From contig NZ_SJZJ01000016.1 of the NCBI RefSeq assembly GCF_004337475.1, positions 1-64,000 on the forward strand: a stretch of 64,000 bases of DNA. The letters are read 5' to 3'. The notes beneath the pieces were generated by a model. The model was not told where the DNA came from and did no database searches. It saw nothing but the letters and a program-made list of their open reading frames with translations. A program made the translations under genes and the position numbers. Shown one piece after another: positions 38,146-47,560 of this stretch. Source of the DNA: Nocardioides jejuensis. Lineage in GTDB: Bacteria; Actinomycetota; Actinomycetes; Propionibacteriales; Nocardioidaceae. Each line of letters opens with the position of its first letter. Position 1 is the first letter of the stretch.

Positions 38146-41100
38146 GGCAACCCGGCCCGAGGAGCTGCTTGAGATCGGCGAAGAGCGCACCACTCGGCGT
38201 GACGCGGAGCCGGTCGTCGAGGCGCAGGACGGTGGTCGCGTTGCGCGCGAGGAGCTTGAGCTGCACCTCGGTGACGCCGGGGTGGGTCCGGAGGACGTCC
38301 TTGAGCGACTCCACCACCGGAGCCGTGCACCGCGTCGACGGCAGCGAGATCACGACCGGACCGTTGGGACCGTCGGAGAGATCCGGGACGGTCACCTCCT
38401 GGCCCATGATCTCCGGAGTGTCCTTGCTGCGGGAGAGCCGCCCGCGGACGGTGATGATCGCGTCCTCGACGAGGTACGGCGCAGCGAGCTGGTAGCTGCT
38501 CGGGAAGAGCAGCACCTCGATCGAGCCCTCGAGGTCCTCCAGGGTGACCATGGCCCAGGAGTCACCGCGCTTGGTGATCTTGCGCTGGACGCTGGTGATC
38601 AGGCCGGAGACGGTGACGGAGGAGCCGTCGGAGCGCTCCTCATCGACGATCAGCTGACCGATCGAGCAGTCGGTGCCCTGGGACAGGACGTGCTCGAGGC
38701 CGTTGAGCGGGTGGTCGGAGACGTAGAGGCCGAGCATCTCGCGCTCGTGGCCGAGCAGCGTCATCTTGTCCCACTCGTCGATCTCGGGGATCGCGACGTT
38801 GACGCCGAAGCCGCCACCCTCCTCGTCGTCGCCGAGCCCGGCGAAGAGCGAGTCCTGGCCGATCGCCTCGTTCTTCTTGATGTCGACGTACTGGTCGATC
38901 GCGCTCTCGTGGACGACGTGCAGTGGCCGCCGCTTGTGCGCCATCGCGTCGAAGGCGCCGGCCTTGATCAGCGACTCCACGAGGCGCTTGTTGCAGACCT
39001 GCGCGGGGACCTTGGAGAGGAAGTCGTTGAAGTCGGTGAAGTTGCCCTCCTCCGCACGCGCCTCGACGATGCCGTCGACGACGTTGGCTCCGACGTTGCG
39101 CACGGCCGTGAGGCCGAAGCGGATGTCGGAGCCGACAGCGGTGAAGTTGTGGGCCGACTCGTTGACGTCGGGCGGGAGGACCTTGATCTTCATCCGGCGG
39201 CACTCACCGAGGTAGAGCGCCATCTTGTCCTTGTTGTCCTTCACGGACGTCAGGAGTGCGGCCATGTACTCGGTCGGGTAGTTGGCCTTGAGGTACGCCG
39301 TCCAGTACGTGATGACGCCGTACGCCGCGGAGTGCGACTTGTTGAACGCGTAGTCGGCGAAGGGGACGAGGATCTCCCACAGGACCTTGACGGACTCCTG
39401 GGGGTAGCCGCGCTCGAGCATGCCGGCCTCGAAGCCGGCGTACTGCTTGTCCAGCTCCTCCTTCTTCTTCTTGCCCATGGCGCGACGCATGTTGTCTGCG
39501 GCGCCGAGGGAGAAGCCGGCGAGCACCTGGGCGATCGCCATGACCTGCTCCTGATACACGATCAGGCCGTAGGTCTCGCCGAGGACCTCCTGCAGGGGCT
39601 CCTCGAGGGCAGGGTGGATCGGGACGATCGGCTCGCGACCGTTCTTGCGGTGCGCGTACTTGTTGTGCGAGTCCGCACCCATCGGGCCCGGGCGGTAGAG
39701 CGCGGAGACGGCCGTGATGTCGGCGAACTGGTCGGGGCGCATCGAGCGGAGCAGCGCCTGCATGCCGCCGGAGTCGAGCTGGAACACGCCCAGGGTGTCG
39801 CCCCGGCCCATCAGCTCGTACGTCGGCCGGTCGTCGAACGGCAGCTCCTCGAGGACGACCTTCTCGCCGCGGTTCATCGCGATGTTGGCGACCGCGTCCT
39901 CCAGCGTGTGGAGGTTGGACAGGCCCAGGAAGTCCATCTTGACCAGGCCGAGCTCTTCGCACTTCGGATACTCGAACTGCGTGATGACCTGCCCGTCCTG
40001 CTTCGGGTCCATCAGCGGAACGACGTCGATGAGCGGCTCGCTCGACATGATGACGCCGGCGGCGTGGACACCGGTCTGGCGGATCTGGCCCTCGAGGCCG
40101 ATCGCGGTCTCGTAGATCGTGCGGACGTCGTGGTCCTGCTCGTAGAGCGCGCGGAACTCGCCGCCCTCGGCGTAGCGCTTGTGCTCGGGGTTGAAGAGCT
40201 CCTTGAGCGGGACGCCCTTGCCCATCACGTCGGCCGGCAGCGCCTTGTTGATCTTGTCGCCGATGGCGAAGCCGTGGTCGAGGATGCGGGCGGCGTCCTT
40301 GATCGCCTGCTTGGCCTTGATCCGGCCGAAGGTGGCGATCTGCGCGACGCGCTCCGCGCCGTACTTCTCGGTGACGTACTGGATGACCTCGCCGCGACGG
40401 TGGTCGTCGAAGTCGATGTCGAAGTCGGGCATCGAGGGACGCTCAGGGTTGAGGAACCGCTCGAAGTAGAGGCCGTGCTCCAGCGGGCACAGGTCGGTGA
40501 TCTTCAGTGCGTACGCCGCGATGGAGCCCGCACCGGAACCACGGCCGGGACCGACGCGGATGCCGTTGTCCTTGGACCACTGGATGAAGTCGGCAACCAC
40601 GAGGAAGTAGCCGCAGTAGCCCTTCTGCGTGATGACGTCGAGCTCGAACTCGGCACGGTCGATGACGTCCTGCGTCAGCCGGCCGTCGGGGTAGCGGAAC
40701 TCGAGGCCCCGGAAGACCTCCTTGCGCAGCCACGACTCCTCGGTCTCCCCCGCCGGGATGTCGGCGCGCGCCATGTAGCCGCCGGTGGACTCGGTGAACT
40801 CGACGTTGCAACGCTCGGCGATCAGGAGGGTGTTGTCGCACGCCTCCTTGAGGCCGTTGTGGTCACCCCACAGCTCGCGCATCTCCGCGGCGGACTTGAT
40901 GTAGTAGCCCTGCCCCTGGAACGCGAAGCGCTTGCCACCCTGCTCGTACGTCGGCTCGGCCATCCGGCTGCCGGACTGCACACAGAGAAGCGACTCGTGC
41001 GCCTTGGCGTCCTCGGGGTTGTTGTAGTGCGAGTCGTTGGTCGCGATCGGCTTGATGCCCAGATCGCGACCGAGCTTGAGCAGGTCGTCGCGGACCCGCT

Positions 41101-41716
41101 TCTCGATGGAGATGCCGTGGTCCATCAGCTCGAGGAAGACGTTGTCGCGGCCGAAGATGTCCATCAGCTCGCCGGCCTCTTGGACCGCCTCGTCCCACTG
41201 ACCGAGGCGCAGGCGGGTCTGGATCGCTCCGGAGGGGCATCCCGTCGAGACGATGATCCCCTTGCTGTGCTCGGCGAGGATCTCCTTGTCCATCCGGGGC
41301 TTGTAGAAATATCCCTCCATGCTCGAGCGCGAGGTGAGCCGGAAGAGGTTGTGCATGCCCTCGGTGGACTCGGCCCACATCGTCATGTGGGTGTAGGCGC
41401 CACCACCCGAGACGTCGTCGCCGCCCTCCTCGGAGGCGTTGCCCTTGCCCCACCGGACGCGGCGACGCTCGCCGCGCGGCGTGCCGGGCGAGACGTACGC
41501 CTCGATGCCGAGGATCGGCTTGACCCCGTACTTCTTCGCCTTGGAGTAGAAGTCGTAGGCGCCGTGCATGTTGCCGTGGTCGGTCATCGCGATCGCGGGC
41601 ATGCCGAGCTCGGCCGTGCGCTGGAAGAGGCCGTCCAGGAGGGACGCCCCATCGAGCATCGAGTACTCCGTGTGGACGTGCAGGTGCACGAACGAATCAG
41701 CGGAGCCAGACGACAT
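38135..41716 (-). CDS. dnaE: DNA polymerase III alpha subunit
   Basis: The 1193-residue replicative polymerase. The PHP domain opens with FVHLHVHTEYSMLDG and MTDHGNMHG and keeps its metal-binding His residues, so proofreading by the PHP domain is possible as shown for mycobacterial DnaE1. The catalytic aspartates are in MPDFDIDFDD (about residue 425), with GPGRGSGAGSIAAY before it. The OB-fold and C-terminal domain follow. ATG at 41716 is set by a leaderless TAGTCT box; no Shine-Dalgarno is present. Neighbours rluD and lspA match the dnaE1 locus of actinobacteria. Confidence 0.96.
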   Translation of the reverse strand: MSSGSADSFVHLHVHTEYSMLDGASLLDGLFQRTAELGMPAIAMTDHGNMHGAYDFYSKAKKYGVKPILGIEAYVSPGTPRGERRRVRWGKGNASEEGGDDVSGGGAYTHMTMWAESTEGMHNLFRLTSRSSMEGYFYKPRMDKEILAEHSKGIIVSTGCPSGAIQTRLRLGQWDEAVQEAGELMDIFGRDNVFLELMDHGISIEKRVRDDLLKLGRDLGIKPIATNDSHYNNPEDAKAHESLLCVQSGSRMAEPTYEQGGKRFAFQGQGYYIKSAAEMRELWGDHNGLKEACDNTLLIAERCNVEFTESTGGYMARADIPAGETEESWLRKEVFRGLEFRYPDGRLTQDVIDRAEFELDVITQKGYCGYFLVVADFIQWSKDNGIRVGPGRGSGAGSIAAYALKITDLCPLEHGLYFERFLNPERPSMPDFDIDFDDHRRGEVIQYVTEKYGAERVAQIATFGRIKAKQAIKDAARILDHGFAIGDKINKALPADVMGKGVPLKELFNPEHKRYAEGGEFRALYEQDHDVRTIYETAIGLEGQIRQTGVHAAGVIMSSEPLIDVVPLMDPKQDGQVITQFEYPKCEELGLVKMDFLGLSNLHTLEDAVANIAMNRGEKVVLEELPFDDRPTYELMGRGDTLGVFQLDSGGMQALLRSMRPDQFADITAVSALYRPGPMGADSHNKYAHRKNGREPIVPIHPALEEPLQEVLGETYGLIVYQEQVMAIAQVLAGFSLGAADNMRRAMGKKKKEELDKQYAGFEAGMLERGYPQESVKVLWEILVPFADYAFNKSHSAAYGVITYWTAYLKANYPTEYMAALLTSVKDNKDKMALYLGECRRMKIKVLPPDVNESAHNFTAVGSDIRFGLTAVRNVGANVVDGIVEARAEEGNFTDFNDFLSKVPAQVCNKRLVESLIKAGAFDAMAHKRRPLHVVHESAIDQYVDIKKNEAIGQDSLFAGLGDDEEGGGFGVNVAIPEIDEWDKMTLLGHEREMLGLYVSDHPLNGLEHVLSQGTDCSIGQLIVDEERSDGSSVTVSGLITSVQRKITKRGDSWAMVTLEDLEGSIEVLLFPSSYQLAAPYLVEDAIITVRGRLSRSKDTPEIMGQEVTVPDLSDGPNGPVVISLPSTRCTAPVVESLKDVLRTHPGVTEVQLKLLARNATTVLRLDDRLRVTPSGALFADLKQLLGPGCLAQ

Positions 41717-41723
41717 GGAGGGA

Positions 41724-41729
41724 AGACTA
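41724..41729 (-). promoter_or_regulatory. -10 box of dnaE, formed partly by an upstream stop codon
   Basis: TAGTCT (minus strand, 41729 to 41724) ends seven bases before the dnaE ATG. Its first three bases are the TAG stop of the GNAT gene. Confidence 0.55.
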
Positions 41730-42194
41730 ACCGTCCCCACCGACACTCCACGAAAGGCGCACGTCGGGGGCATGTTCCTCGTTCTCGGACCCGTCGGTGT
41801 GCTCCTCCTCGACGAAGCCGTGGCCCGCGTAGAAGGCCCGAGCGGGCAGGTTGGAGGTGAAGACCCAGAGCCCGAAACCGTCGGGACGAAGCGTCTTCAC
41901 GAGCTCGAGCAGCGCCGTCCCGACGCCGACGTGCTGGGCACCGGGAGCGACGTACAGGTCATCGAGCCAGGTGGGCGTGAAGCGCGCGTAGCCGACCACG
42001 ACTCCCCCGACGTCGGCCACCCAGGTCTCGTCGACCTCGAGGCGCGCAGCCAGGAACGCAGCGATCTCCCGCGGGCTGTGCACGGACGCCGGCATCGGTG
42101 CGGCCGCCCGAGCCGTCAGGAAGACGTCGACGAGGTCGGGGACGTCCTCCGCCTCGGCCGGTCGCAGGACCAGCGCGTCGTCAGTCGGCGTCAC
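41727..42194 (-). CDS. GNAT-family acetyltransferase
   Basis: A 155-residue GNAT-fold protein. [20 protein letters not shown] is the acetyl-CoA motif A (Q/RxxGxG/A), and YAGHGF the C-terminal motif. The acceptor cannot be told from sequence. GTG at 42194 overlaps the rluD stop by 14 bases, so it belongs to the lspA-rluD transcript. Confidence 0.88.
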   Translation of the reverse strand: MTPTDDALVLRPAEAEDVPDLVDVFLTARAAAPMPASVHSPREIAAFLAARLEVDETWVADVGGVVVGYARFTPTWLDDLYVAPGAQHVGVGTALLELVKTLRPDGFGLWVFTSNLPARAFYAGHGFVEEEHTDGSENEEHAPDVRLSWSVGGDG

Positions 42195-43107
42195 GGATGA
42201 CGTCGAGCGCGCGGGCGAGATCGGCCGGGTACTCCGACTCGAACTCGACCCACTGCCCCGACTCCGGGTGCGTGATGCCGAGCTTGACCGCGTGCAGCCA
42301 CTGCCGGTCCAGCTTCACGCGCTTGGCCAGGATCGGGTCGCAGCCGTAGAGCGGGTCGCCGACGCAGGGGTGCTTCGTGGCACTCATGTGGACGCGGATC
42401 TGGTGCGTGCGGCCGGTCTCGAGGTGGATCTCGAGGAGGCTGGCGAACCGGTGCGCCTCGAGCGTCTCGTAGTGCGTGATGCTCGGGCGACCGTCCGCCA
42501 TCACGGCGAACTTCCAGTCGTGCTTCGGGTGCCGGCCGATGGGGGCGTCGATCGTGCCCGCGAGCGGGTCCGGGTGGCCCTGGACGAGCGCGTGGTACGT
42601 CTTCTCCGGCGTACGGTCGCGGAAGGCCTGCTTGAGCACCGAGTAGGCGTGCTCCGACTTGGCGATCACCATGACACCCGAGGTGCCGACGTCGAGGCGC
42701 TGGACGATGCCCTCACGCTCCTTGGCCCCGCTCGTGGAGATCCGGACGCCAGCGGCAGCGAGGTGACCGACGATCGTCGGACCGGTCCAGCCGACGGTCG
42801 GATGCACGACGACGCCAACCGGCTTGTCGACGACGACGATCGCGTCGTCCTCGTGGAGGATCCGGATCCCGTCGTGGAGCTCCGGCTTCACCTCGAGCGG
42901 GTCAGCCATCCGCGGGATGGTCACGTCGAGCATGCCGCCCTCGTGGACCCGGTCGGACTTGCCGACGTTGCGTCCGTCGAGCTGGACGTTGCCCTCGGCC
43001 GCGAGCTCCGCTGCACGCGTGCGCGACAGGCCGAACATGCGGGCGATCGCGGCGTCGACGCGCTCGCCGGCGAGGCCCTCGGGGATGAAGATGGTGCGCT
43101 GGTCCAT
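42181..43107 (-). CDS. rluD: RluD-like 23S rRNA/tRNA pseudouridine synthase
   Basis: A 308-residue protein. An S4 RNA-binding domain ([30 protein letters not shown]) is followed by the RluA/RluD catalytic domain with the Asp in [19 protein letters not shown] and [11 protein letters not shown]. It should pseudouridylate helix 69 of 23S rRNA, going by family. Start ATG at 43107 is five bases after the lspA stop. lspA-rluD pairing is common in bacteria. Confidence 0.94.
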   Translation of the reverse strand: MDQRTIFIPEGLAGERVDAAIARMFGLSRTRAAELAAEGNVQLDGRNVGKSDRVHEGGMLDVTIPRMADPLEVKPELHDGIRILHEDDAIVVVDKPVGVVVHPTVGWTGPTIVGHLAAAGVRISTSGAKEREGIVQRLDVGTSGVMVIAKSEHAYSVLKQAFRDRTPEKTYHALVQGHPDPLAGTIDAPIGRHPKHDWKFAVMADGRPSITHYETLEAHRFASLLEIHLETGRTHQIRVHMSATKHPCVGDPLYGCDPILAKRVKLDRQWLHAVKLGITHPESGQWVEFESEYPADLARALDVIRDAD

Positions 43108-43112
43108 GTCCG

Positions 43113-43643
43113 TCACTTCCGCTCGTCGCGCGTGCCGTTGAGGCGGACACCACGGAACGCCTGCACGAGGATCAGCACCGCAGCCACGTTGATGCACATG
43201 TCGGCGACGTTGAAGATCGGCCAGTGCGGCAGCTGGAGGAAGTCGACGACGTGCCCCTCGAACGGCCCCGGCGCCCGGAACAGCCGGTCCGTCAGGTTGC
43301 CGAGGATGCCGGCGAGCAGCAGCCCGAGCGCCACGGCCCAGACCCGGTCGACGGCGCGCAGCGCGAACCAGATGACTGCGGCCGCCGCCAGCATCGCCAC
43401 ACACGAGAGCACGGCGGTGTACGACGTGCCCGTCCCGAACGCCGCTCCCGGGTTGCGGGTCAGCCGGAAACCGAAGAGGCCACCGATGACGTCCACGCGA
43501 CCGCGGTCCGAGAGCTGCCGGACGGCGAGGGTCTTGGTGGCCAGGTCGACCAGGTAGAGCAGGACCGCCGTCGCGGCGAACACCACCCTCGCGATGCTCC
43601 GGGAGGTCGTGGTGACGGACGGGCCGGCGATCGCTTCTTCCAT
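43113..43643 (-). CDS. lspA: Lipoprotein signal peptidase
   Basis: A 176-residue membrane aspartic protease that removes signal peptides from Lgt-modified lipoproteins. Four helices are seen. Motifs [21 protein letters not shown] and FNVADMCIN hold the conserved Asn and the two catalytic Asp. ATG at 43643 begins MEEAIAGP, before helix 1. It heads the lspA-rluD-GNAT unit. Confidence 0.95.
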   Translation of the reverse strand: MEEAIAGPSVTTTSRSIARVVFAATAVLLYLVDLATKTLAVRQLSDRGRVDVIGGLFGFRLTRNPGAAFGTGTSYTAVLSCVAMLAAAAVIWFALRAVDRVWAVALGLLLAGILGNLTDRLFRAPGPFEGHVVDFLQLPHWPIFNVADMCINVAAVLILVQAFRGVRLNGTRDERK

Positions 43644-43682
43644 GATGGAGCGAGTTTCCCACACGGTCCCAGACGCAACGAA

Positions 43683-43727
43683 CCCTGTGCGCTCGCCCGT
43701 CAATGGATGACCGGTGAGCGCACAGGG
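43683..43727 (-). terminator. Terminator after the DksA-like gene
   Basis: CCCTGTGCGCTCGCC (43683-43697) pairs with GGTGAGCGCACAGGG (43713-43727) in a 15-bp stem with one wobble. It lies 8 bases past the DksA-like stop. Confidence 0.75.
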
Positions 43728-43735
43728 CCGGTGGG

Positions 43736-44536
43736 TCAGCGGCGCTCTTCGCGCTTCTTGCAGTCCATGCAGAGCGTGGCGCGCGGGAAGGCCATGACGC
43801 GCATCTTGCCGATCGGCTGGCCACACGACTCGCAGACGCCGTAGGTGCCGTCGGCGATGCGGGCCAGGGCACGCTCGGTCTGCGCCAGCATCTCGCGCGA
43901 GTTGTTGACGACCGTCAGCTCGTGGTCGCGCTCGAAGCTGGTCGCGCCCATGTCGGCCTGGTCGTGGCCAGCACCGTCTCCGGCGTCCTTGAGCAGGCCT
44001 GCGAGCTCGACCTCCTGGTCGTGGAGCTCCTTGCGCAGGCGCTCGGCGTGCTCCTTGAGCTCGGCGATCACCTCGGCGAGGTCTGCCTTGGTCCAGGCCT
44101 CCTCACCCTCCTTGTACGGAAGGGTCTCGGGCTTCACCGGGCCGGACTTGCGGACCGGGGCCGCCTTCTTGGCCGTCGCGGCGGCCTTGCGAGCCGTGGT
44201 CGTGGCCTTCTTGGCAGCCGGAGCTGCGGCCTTCGTCGCGCTCGCCGCGGCCTTGGTCGCAGGAGCGGCCGCCTTCTTGGCGGTCGTCGCGGCCTTCTTC
44301 GTCGTGGAGGCGGCGGCCTTCTTCGCGGTCGCGGCAGCCTTCGTGGCCGGTGCCGCCTTCTTCGCGGCCGGTGCCGCCTTCTTCGCAGGAGCCTTCTTCG
44401 CCGGCGCAGCCTTCTTCGCAGCAGGCTTCGCGACCTCGGGAGCCTCCACGGCGTCCTCGGGGCGAGCGCGTCGTCCGATCACCTTCTTCGCGGCGGAGAC
44501 GGCAGAGCCGGCGATCTTCGTCGTGCTGCGGGGCAT
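43736..44536 (-). CDS. DksA/TraR zinc-finger protein with long Ala/Lys histone H1-like head
   Basis: A 266-residue two-part protein. Residues about 37-135 are repeats of the type AAKKAAP and ATKAA, like the basic tails of histone H1 and mycobacterial HupB. Residues 145-266 are DksA/TraR-like: a coiled-coil hairpin ([16 protein letters not shown] to ALARIADG) and the C4 zinc finger CESC-N16-CMDC. It may bind RNA polymerase through its secondary channel while holding DNA; this is inference. GGAGG precedes the ATG at 44536. A similar gene stands near divIVA in Streptomyces. Confidence 0.88.
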   Translation of the reverse strand: MPRSTTKIAGSAVSAAKKVIGRRARPEDAVEAPEVAKPAAKKAAPAKKAPAKKAAPAAKKAAPATKAAATAKKAAASTTKKAATTAKKAAAPATKAAASATKAAAPAAKKATTTARKAAATAKKAAPVRKSGPVKPETLPYKEGEEAWTKADLAEVIAELKEHAERLRKELHDQEVELAGLLKDAGDGAGHDQADMGATSFERDHELTVVNNSREMLAQTERALARIADGTYGVCESCGQPIGKMRVMAFPRATLCMDCKKREERR

Positions 44537-44679
44537 AGGACCTGGCCTCCTGGACCGGGACGAGGAAGGTGATCTGCGCCACCTCGGGTGCCGGAAGGCT
44601 AGTCGTTTCGTCCTACAGGCATCAAACCGGCTCGCGGGATGGTCACGGATTCACCAACGGGCGCGCCCGAAATGCCGGA

Positions 44680-44708
44680 CCGGCCGGATCCACAAGGGAT
44701 CCGGCCGG
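44680..44708 (-). terminator. Terminator after wag31
   Basis: CCGGCCGGATCC (44680-44691) and GGATCCGGCCGG (44697-44708) form a perfect 12-bp stem with loop ACAAG, 23 bases after the wag31 stop. The remaining bases up to 44537 hold only the ribosome binding site and presumed promoter of the DksA-like gene. Confidence 0.8.
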
Positions 44709-44731
44709 CCTCAGCGACGGTGCGGAAGGGC

Positions 44732-45478
44732 TCAGCCCTCCTCCTCGCCGAGGATCGAACGAAGGCGCTTCGGGCCCTGGCCGGCGGCCTCGTCGGGAGC
44801 GACCTCCGGGGTGCTCTCCAGCGACTCGAGCTGCTGGCTGAAGTAGCTCTTGAGGCGCGAACGGTACTCCCGCTCGAACGAGCGAAGACGCTCGACCTCG
44901 GTGCTGAGCTTGGCCTGCTCCTTCTCCAGGTCGCCGAAGAGCTGCTTGCGCTTCTCGGCGGTCTCGGAGTCGAGCATCTGCGAACGGGTCCGGGCGTCGG
45001 ACTCCATCTTGTCGGCCTTGACCTTGGACTCCGACTCGAGGCGCTCGGCCTTGGTGCGGGCCTCGCCGACGATCTTGTCGGCCTCGTTCTTCGACTCCTC
45101 GACGAGCTCGTCCGCGTTGCGCGTGGCGATCTCCAGGAGGCGGGCGGCGGCGCTCGAGGCGTCAGCGACGGTGACGACGCGGATCTCCTCGGCAGGCGCG
45201 GGAGCGGCAGCGGCAGGCGCGACCGGCTCGGGAGCCTTCACCGGCTCGGGGGCCTTGACCGGCTCCGGGGCCTTCTCCACAACCGGAGCGGCAGCAACCG
45301 GCTGGCCGGACTGCGCCGCAGCCAGCTTGGAGCGCAGGTCGTCGTTCTCCTTGGTGAGACGAGCGAGCTCGGCCTCCACCTCGTCGAGGAACTGGTCGAC
45401 CTCACCCATGTCGTAGCCCTCACGGAGCCGGACCGGAGTAAAGCGCTTGTTGCTCACGTCCTCAGGCGTCAGCGGCAT
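44732..45478 (-). CDS. wag31: Wag31/DivIVA polar growth protein
   Basis: A 248-residue coiled-coil protein. The N-terminal DivIVA domain is PLTPEDVSNKRFTPVRLREGYDMGEVDQFLDEVE, which binds curved membrane. A Pro-rich linker with KAPEPV repeats follows, then a long coiled coil (about 110-225). It marks cell poles and steers cell wall synthesis. ATG at 45478 matches the mycobacterial start; the ATG at 45490 would lie upstream of the predicted transcript start. Confidence 0.94.
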   Translation of the reverse strand: MPLTPEDVSNKRFTPVRLREGYDMGEVDQFLDEVEAELARLTKENDDLRSKLAAAQSGQPVAAAPVVEKAPEPVKAPEPVKAPEPVAPAAAAPAPAEEIRVVTVADASSAAARLLEIATRNADELVEESKNEADKIVGEARTKAERLESESKVKADKMESDARTRSQMLDSETAEKRKQLFGDLEKEQAKLSTEVERLRSFEREYRSRLKSYFSQQLESLESTPEVAPDEAAGQGPKRLRSILGEEEG

Positions 45479-45491
45479 GCCCTCACCCATT

Positions 45492-45520
45492 CATATGTCG
45501 AAGCGGAAAGAAACTGTCAG
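45492..45520 (-). promoter_or_regulatory. Promoter of wag31
   Basis: CTGACA (45520-45515) and CATATG (45497-45492) on the minus strand are 17 bases apart. Transcription would start near 45485, leaving a leader of a few bases ahead of ATG 45478 that includes GAGG. Confidence 0.55.
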
Positions 45521-45528
45521 AACAATAG

Positions 45529-45565
45529 CGCCTGTGGCCGTGACACACGGTCACGGCCACAGGCG
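45529..45565 (-). terminator. Terminator between sepF and wag31
   Basis: CGCCTGTGGCCGTGAC (45529-45544) and GTCACGGCCACAGGCG (45550-45565) form a perfect 16-bp stem with loop ACACG, followed on the minus strand by CTATTGTTCTG. It lies 12 bases after the sepF stop and separates wag31 from the dcw transcript. Confidence 0.85.
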
Positions 45566-45576
45566 AGAAGCATTGG

Positions 45577-46071
45577 TCAGCTCTGGTTGAAGAAGCCACC
45601 CTCAGCGATGCGCGCCTTGTCCTCAGCGGCAACGGTGACGTTCGGGGGCGAGAGAAGAAACACCTTGTTGGTGACCCGCTCGATGTTGCCGCGCGTGGCG
45701 AAGACCAGGCCGGCGGAGAAGTCGACGAGACGCTTGGCGTCGGAGTCGTCCATCTCCGAGAGGTTCATGATGACCGGGACGCCGTCACGGAAGTTCTCAC
45801 CGATGGTGCGAGCCTCGTTATAGGTGCGCGGGTGCAGGGTCGTGATGCGCGACAGCTCAGCAACAGTGGGCTGCGGCGCAGGGGTCGGGCGACGACGCTC
45901 CGTGATGTCCGCGACCGGCGCGGGGCGTGGAGCGGCGGCCTGACGCGGCGCAGGCTGTGCTGCGCGCGGGGCGGCCGCGGGGGCCTCGTCGTAGTCGTCG
46001 TACTCGTCGGCGTACCGGCCCGTGTCCTCGACCAGGCCGAGGTACTCACCGATCTTGCGCATGGTGCTCAT
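45577..46071 (-). CDS. sepF: Cell division protein SepF
   Basis: A 164-residue FtsZ membrane anchor. The N-terminal [16 protein letters not shown] is an amphipathic membrane-binding helix, a Pro/Ala linker runs about 20-70, and the globular SepF domain follows ([30 protein letters not shown]). GGAGG lies eight bases before ATG 46071, so it is preferred to ATG 46062. It normally precedes ylmG and divIVA; here ylmG is absent. Confidence 0.93.
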   Translation of the reverse strand: MSTMRKIGEYLGLVEDTGRYADEYDDYDEAPAAAPRAAQPAPRQAAAPRPAPVADITERRRPTPAPQPTVAELSRITTLHPRTYNEARTIGENFRDGVPVIMNLSEMDDSDAKRLVDFSAGLVFATRGNIERVTNKVFLLSPPNVTVAAEDKARIAEGGFFNQS

Positions 46072-46123
46072 GCGGCTGTCCTCCGATACTCCTGCGCCAC
46101 CATCAGGCGCGTTGCTTGTGACA

Positions 46124-46837
46124 TTACTTGAGAGTCCTTCGTGTACCGAGCACCGCGCTCCCGACGCGCACGTGTGTCGCGCCGGCGGCAATCGCCTGCT
46201 CGAGGTCGCCACTCATGCCCGCGGACAGCACTGTCGCGTCCGGATGAGCGACGAGGAAGTCGTTGCGGATCCCCGCCAGCCGCTCGAACGCCGCGGCCGG
46301 GTCCTCCCCGAGCGGGGCGACCGCCATCAGACCGCGGAGCCTCAGGTGCGTCGCGCCGTCGACCGCAGCGGCGAGCTCCGGCAGGTCGACAGGGTCCGCT
46401 CCGGCGCGGCCCTCGCGGTCCGGCGGGTCCAGGCTGACCTGCAGGAGTACGTCGACCGCTCGGCCCGCGGCGCCCTTGTCCAGCGCGTCGACCAGCTTGA
46501 GCCGGTCCACGGACTCGACCACGTCGGCGTACGCCGCGACGGCTGCGGCCTTGTTGGACTGGAGGCCGCCGATGTAGTGCCAGCGCAGGTCGAGGCCGGT
46601 GCAGTCGGCTGCCTTGGCCTCGGCTTCCTGGTGGCGGTTCTCCCCCACGTCGACCACACCGAGACCGGCGAGCAGCCGGACATCCGAGGCCGGGAAGAAC
46701 TTGGTGACCACGACGAGCTCGACGTCGCCCGTGGGGCGCCCCGCAGCAGCCGTCGCCGCGGCGATGCGCTCGCGGACGTCGGCGAGGTTGGCAGCGAGCT
46801 CGGCCCAACGGGCCTCCCCCGGCAGCGGCGTCGTCAT
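46124..46837 (-). CDS. yggS: YggS/PROSC-family PLP-binding protein
   Basis: A 237-residue PLP-binding TIM-barrel protein of the PLP homeostasis family. The PLP lysine is in [21 protein letters not shown] and [11 protein letters not shown] follow, and [12 protein letters not shown] is the phosphate loop. It keeps the place of ylmE in the dcw cluster. ATG overlaps the pgeF stop (ATGA). Confidence 0.94.
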   Translation of the reverse strand: MTTPLPGEARWAELAANLADVRERIAAATAAAGRPTGDVELVVVTKFFPASDVRLLAGLGVVDVGENRHQEAEAKAADCTGLDLRWHYIGGLQSNKAAAVAAYADVVESVDRLKLVDALDKGAAGRAVDVLLQVSLDPPDREGRAGADPVDLPELAAAVDGATHLRLRGLMAVAPLGEDPAAAFERLAGIRNDFLVAHPDATVLSAGMSGDLEQAIAAGATHVRVGSAVLGTRRTLK

Positions 46838-47553
46838 GCGCGCACCCGGATCAGGCCGGCCAGGCGGCCGGCGCCGTCTGCGTCGCGGCGGTGGGAGAAG
46901 AGCGTGGAGTCCTCGAGCGTGCAGGGGCCGAGGTGCTCGACAGTCACGCCGGCCCGCTCCAGCTGCGCGCGTACGCCGGCACCGAGGTCGAGCGCCGGTG
47001 TGCCCCACGTGGTGGTGGCCAACGTGGCGGGCTCGATCGCCGTCACCTCGTCCTGCATCTGCTGCGGCACCTCGTAACAGCCGCCGCAGACGTGCGGGCC
47101 GATCCAGGCCGTGATCGTCGTAGCGCCCAGATCACGCATGCGGGCAACCGTCGCCCCGACGACGTCGAGCTCGACGCCCTTGCGGCCTGCATGCGCTGCA
47201 CCGACGACACCGGCGGACGGGTCGGCGAGCAGCACGGGGACACAGTCAGCGACACGGACGGCGAGCACGACGTCGGGCCGGTCAGTCACGATCGCGTCGC
47301 AGACCGGTGCGTCCACGGCAGCCGGGTCAGCGACCGCGACGACGTTGCCGTGCACCTGCTGCATGTCGCACAGCACGGCGGCATCGGGCGCGAGGACCTC
47401 GAGGACGCGGCGCCAGTTCTCGGCGATTGCCTCCGGGGCGTCGCCACCCACGCGCGCCAGGTTGAGCGCGTCGTACGGCGATGCACTGACCCCGCCGAGC
47501 CGGTCCGTGAAGGCCAGCTCGACGGGGTCGATGGTCAGGCGATGAGCGAACAA
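46834..47553 (-). CDS. pgeF: Peptidoglycan editing factor PgeF (YlmD/YfiH laccase-like)
   Basis: A 239-residue protein of the DUF152 fold. Zinc ligands are seen in QQVHGNVV, VADCVPVLLAD and AAHAGRKG. Escherichia coli YfiH removes L-Ser wrongly placed in UDP-MurNAc precursors; purine nucleoside activity is also reported for the family. TTG at 47553 is the best start, seven bases after the ftsZ stop, since no ATG or GTG precedes the conserved start FAHRLTIDP. Confidence 0.88.
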   Translation of the reverse strand: MFAHRLTIDPVELAFTDRLGGVSASPYDALNLARVGGDAPEAIAENWRRVLEVLAPDAAVLCDMQQVHGNVVAVADPAAVDAPVCDAIVTDRPDVVLAVRVADCVPVLLADPSAGVVGAAHAGRKGVELDVVGATVARMRDLGATTITAWIGPHVCGGCYEVPQQMQDEVTAIEPATLATTTWGTPALDLGAGVRAQLERAGVTVEHLGPCTLEDSTLFSHRRDADGAGRLAGLIRVRA

Positions 47554-47560
47554 GCGCGCG

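Noticed and set aside
38108..41860. A 1250-codon open frame on the plus strand opposite dnaE
   Set aside because: It mirrors dnaE in the antisense frame, has low-complexity Arg/Asp/Val-rich sequence with no known domain, and is a usual by-product of high GC codon bias.
44160..44430. Short tandem repeats resembling a CRISPR or minisatellite
   Set aside because: They are codon repeats of the Ala/Lys head of the DksA-like protein, with no spacer structure.
46160..46182. Match to the CACGTGTGTCGC palindrome core within yggS
   Set aside because: The similarity is to one half only, without dyad symmetry, and codes for a conserved part of YggS ([10 protein letters not shown]).
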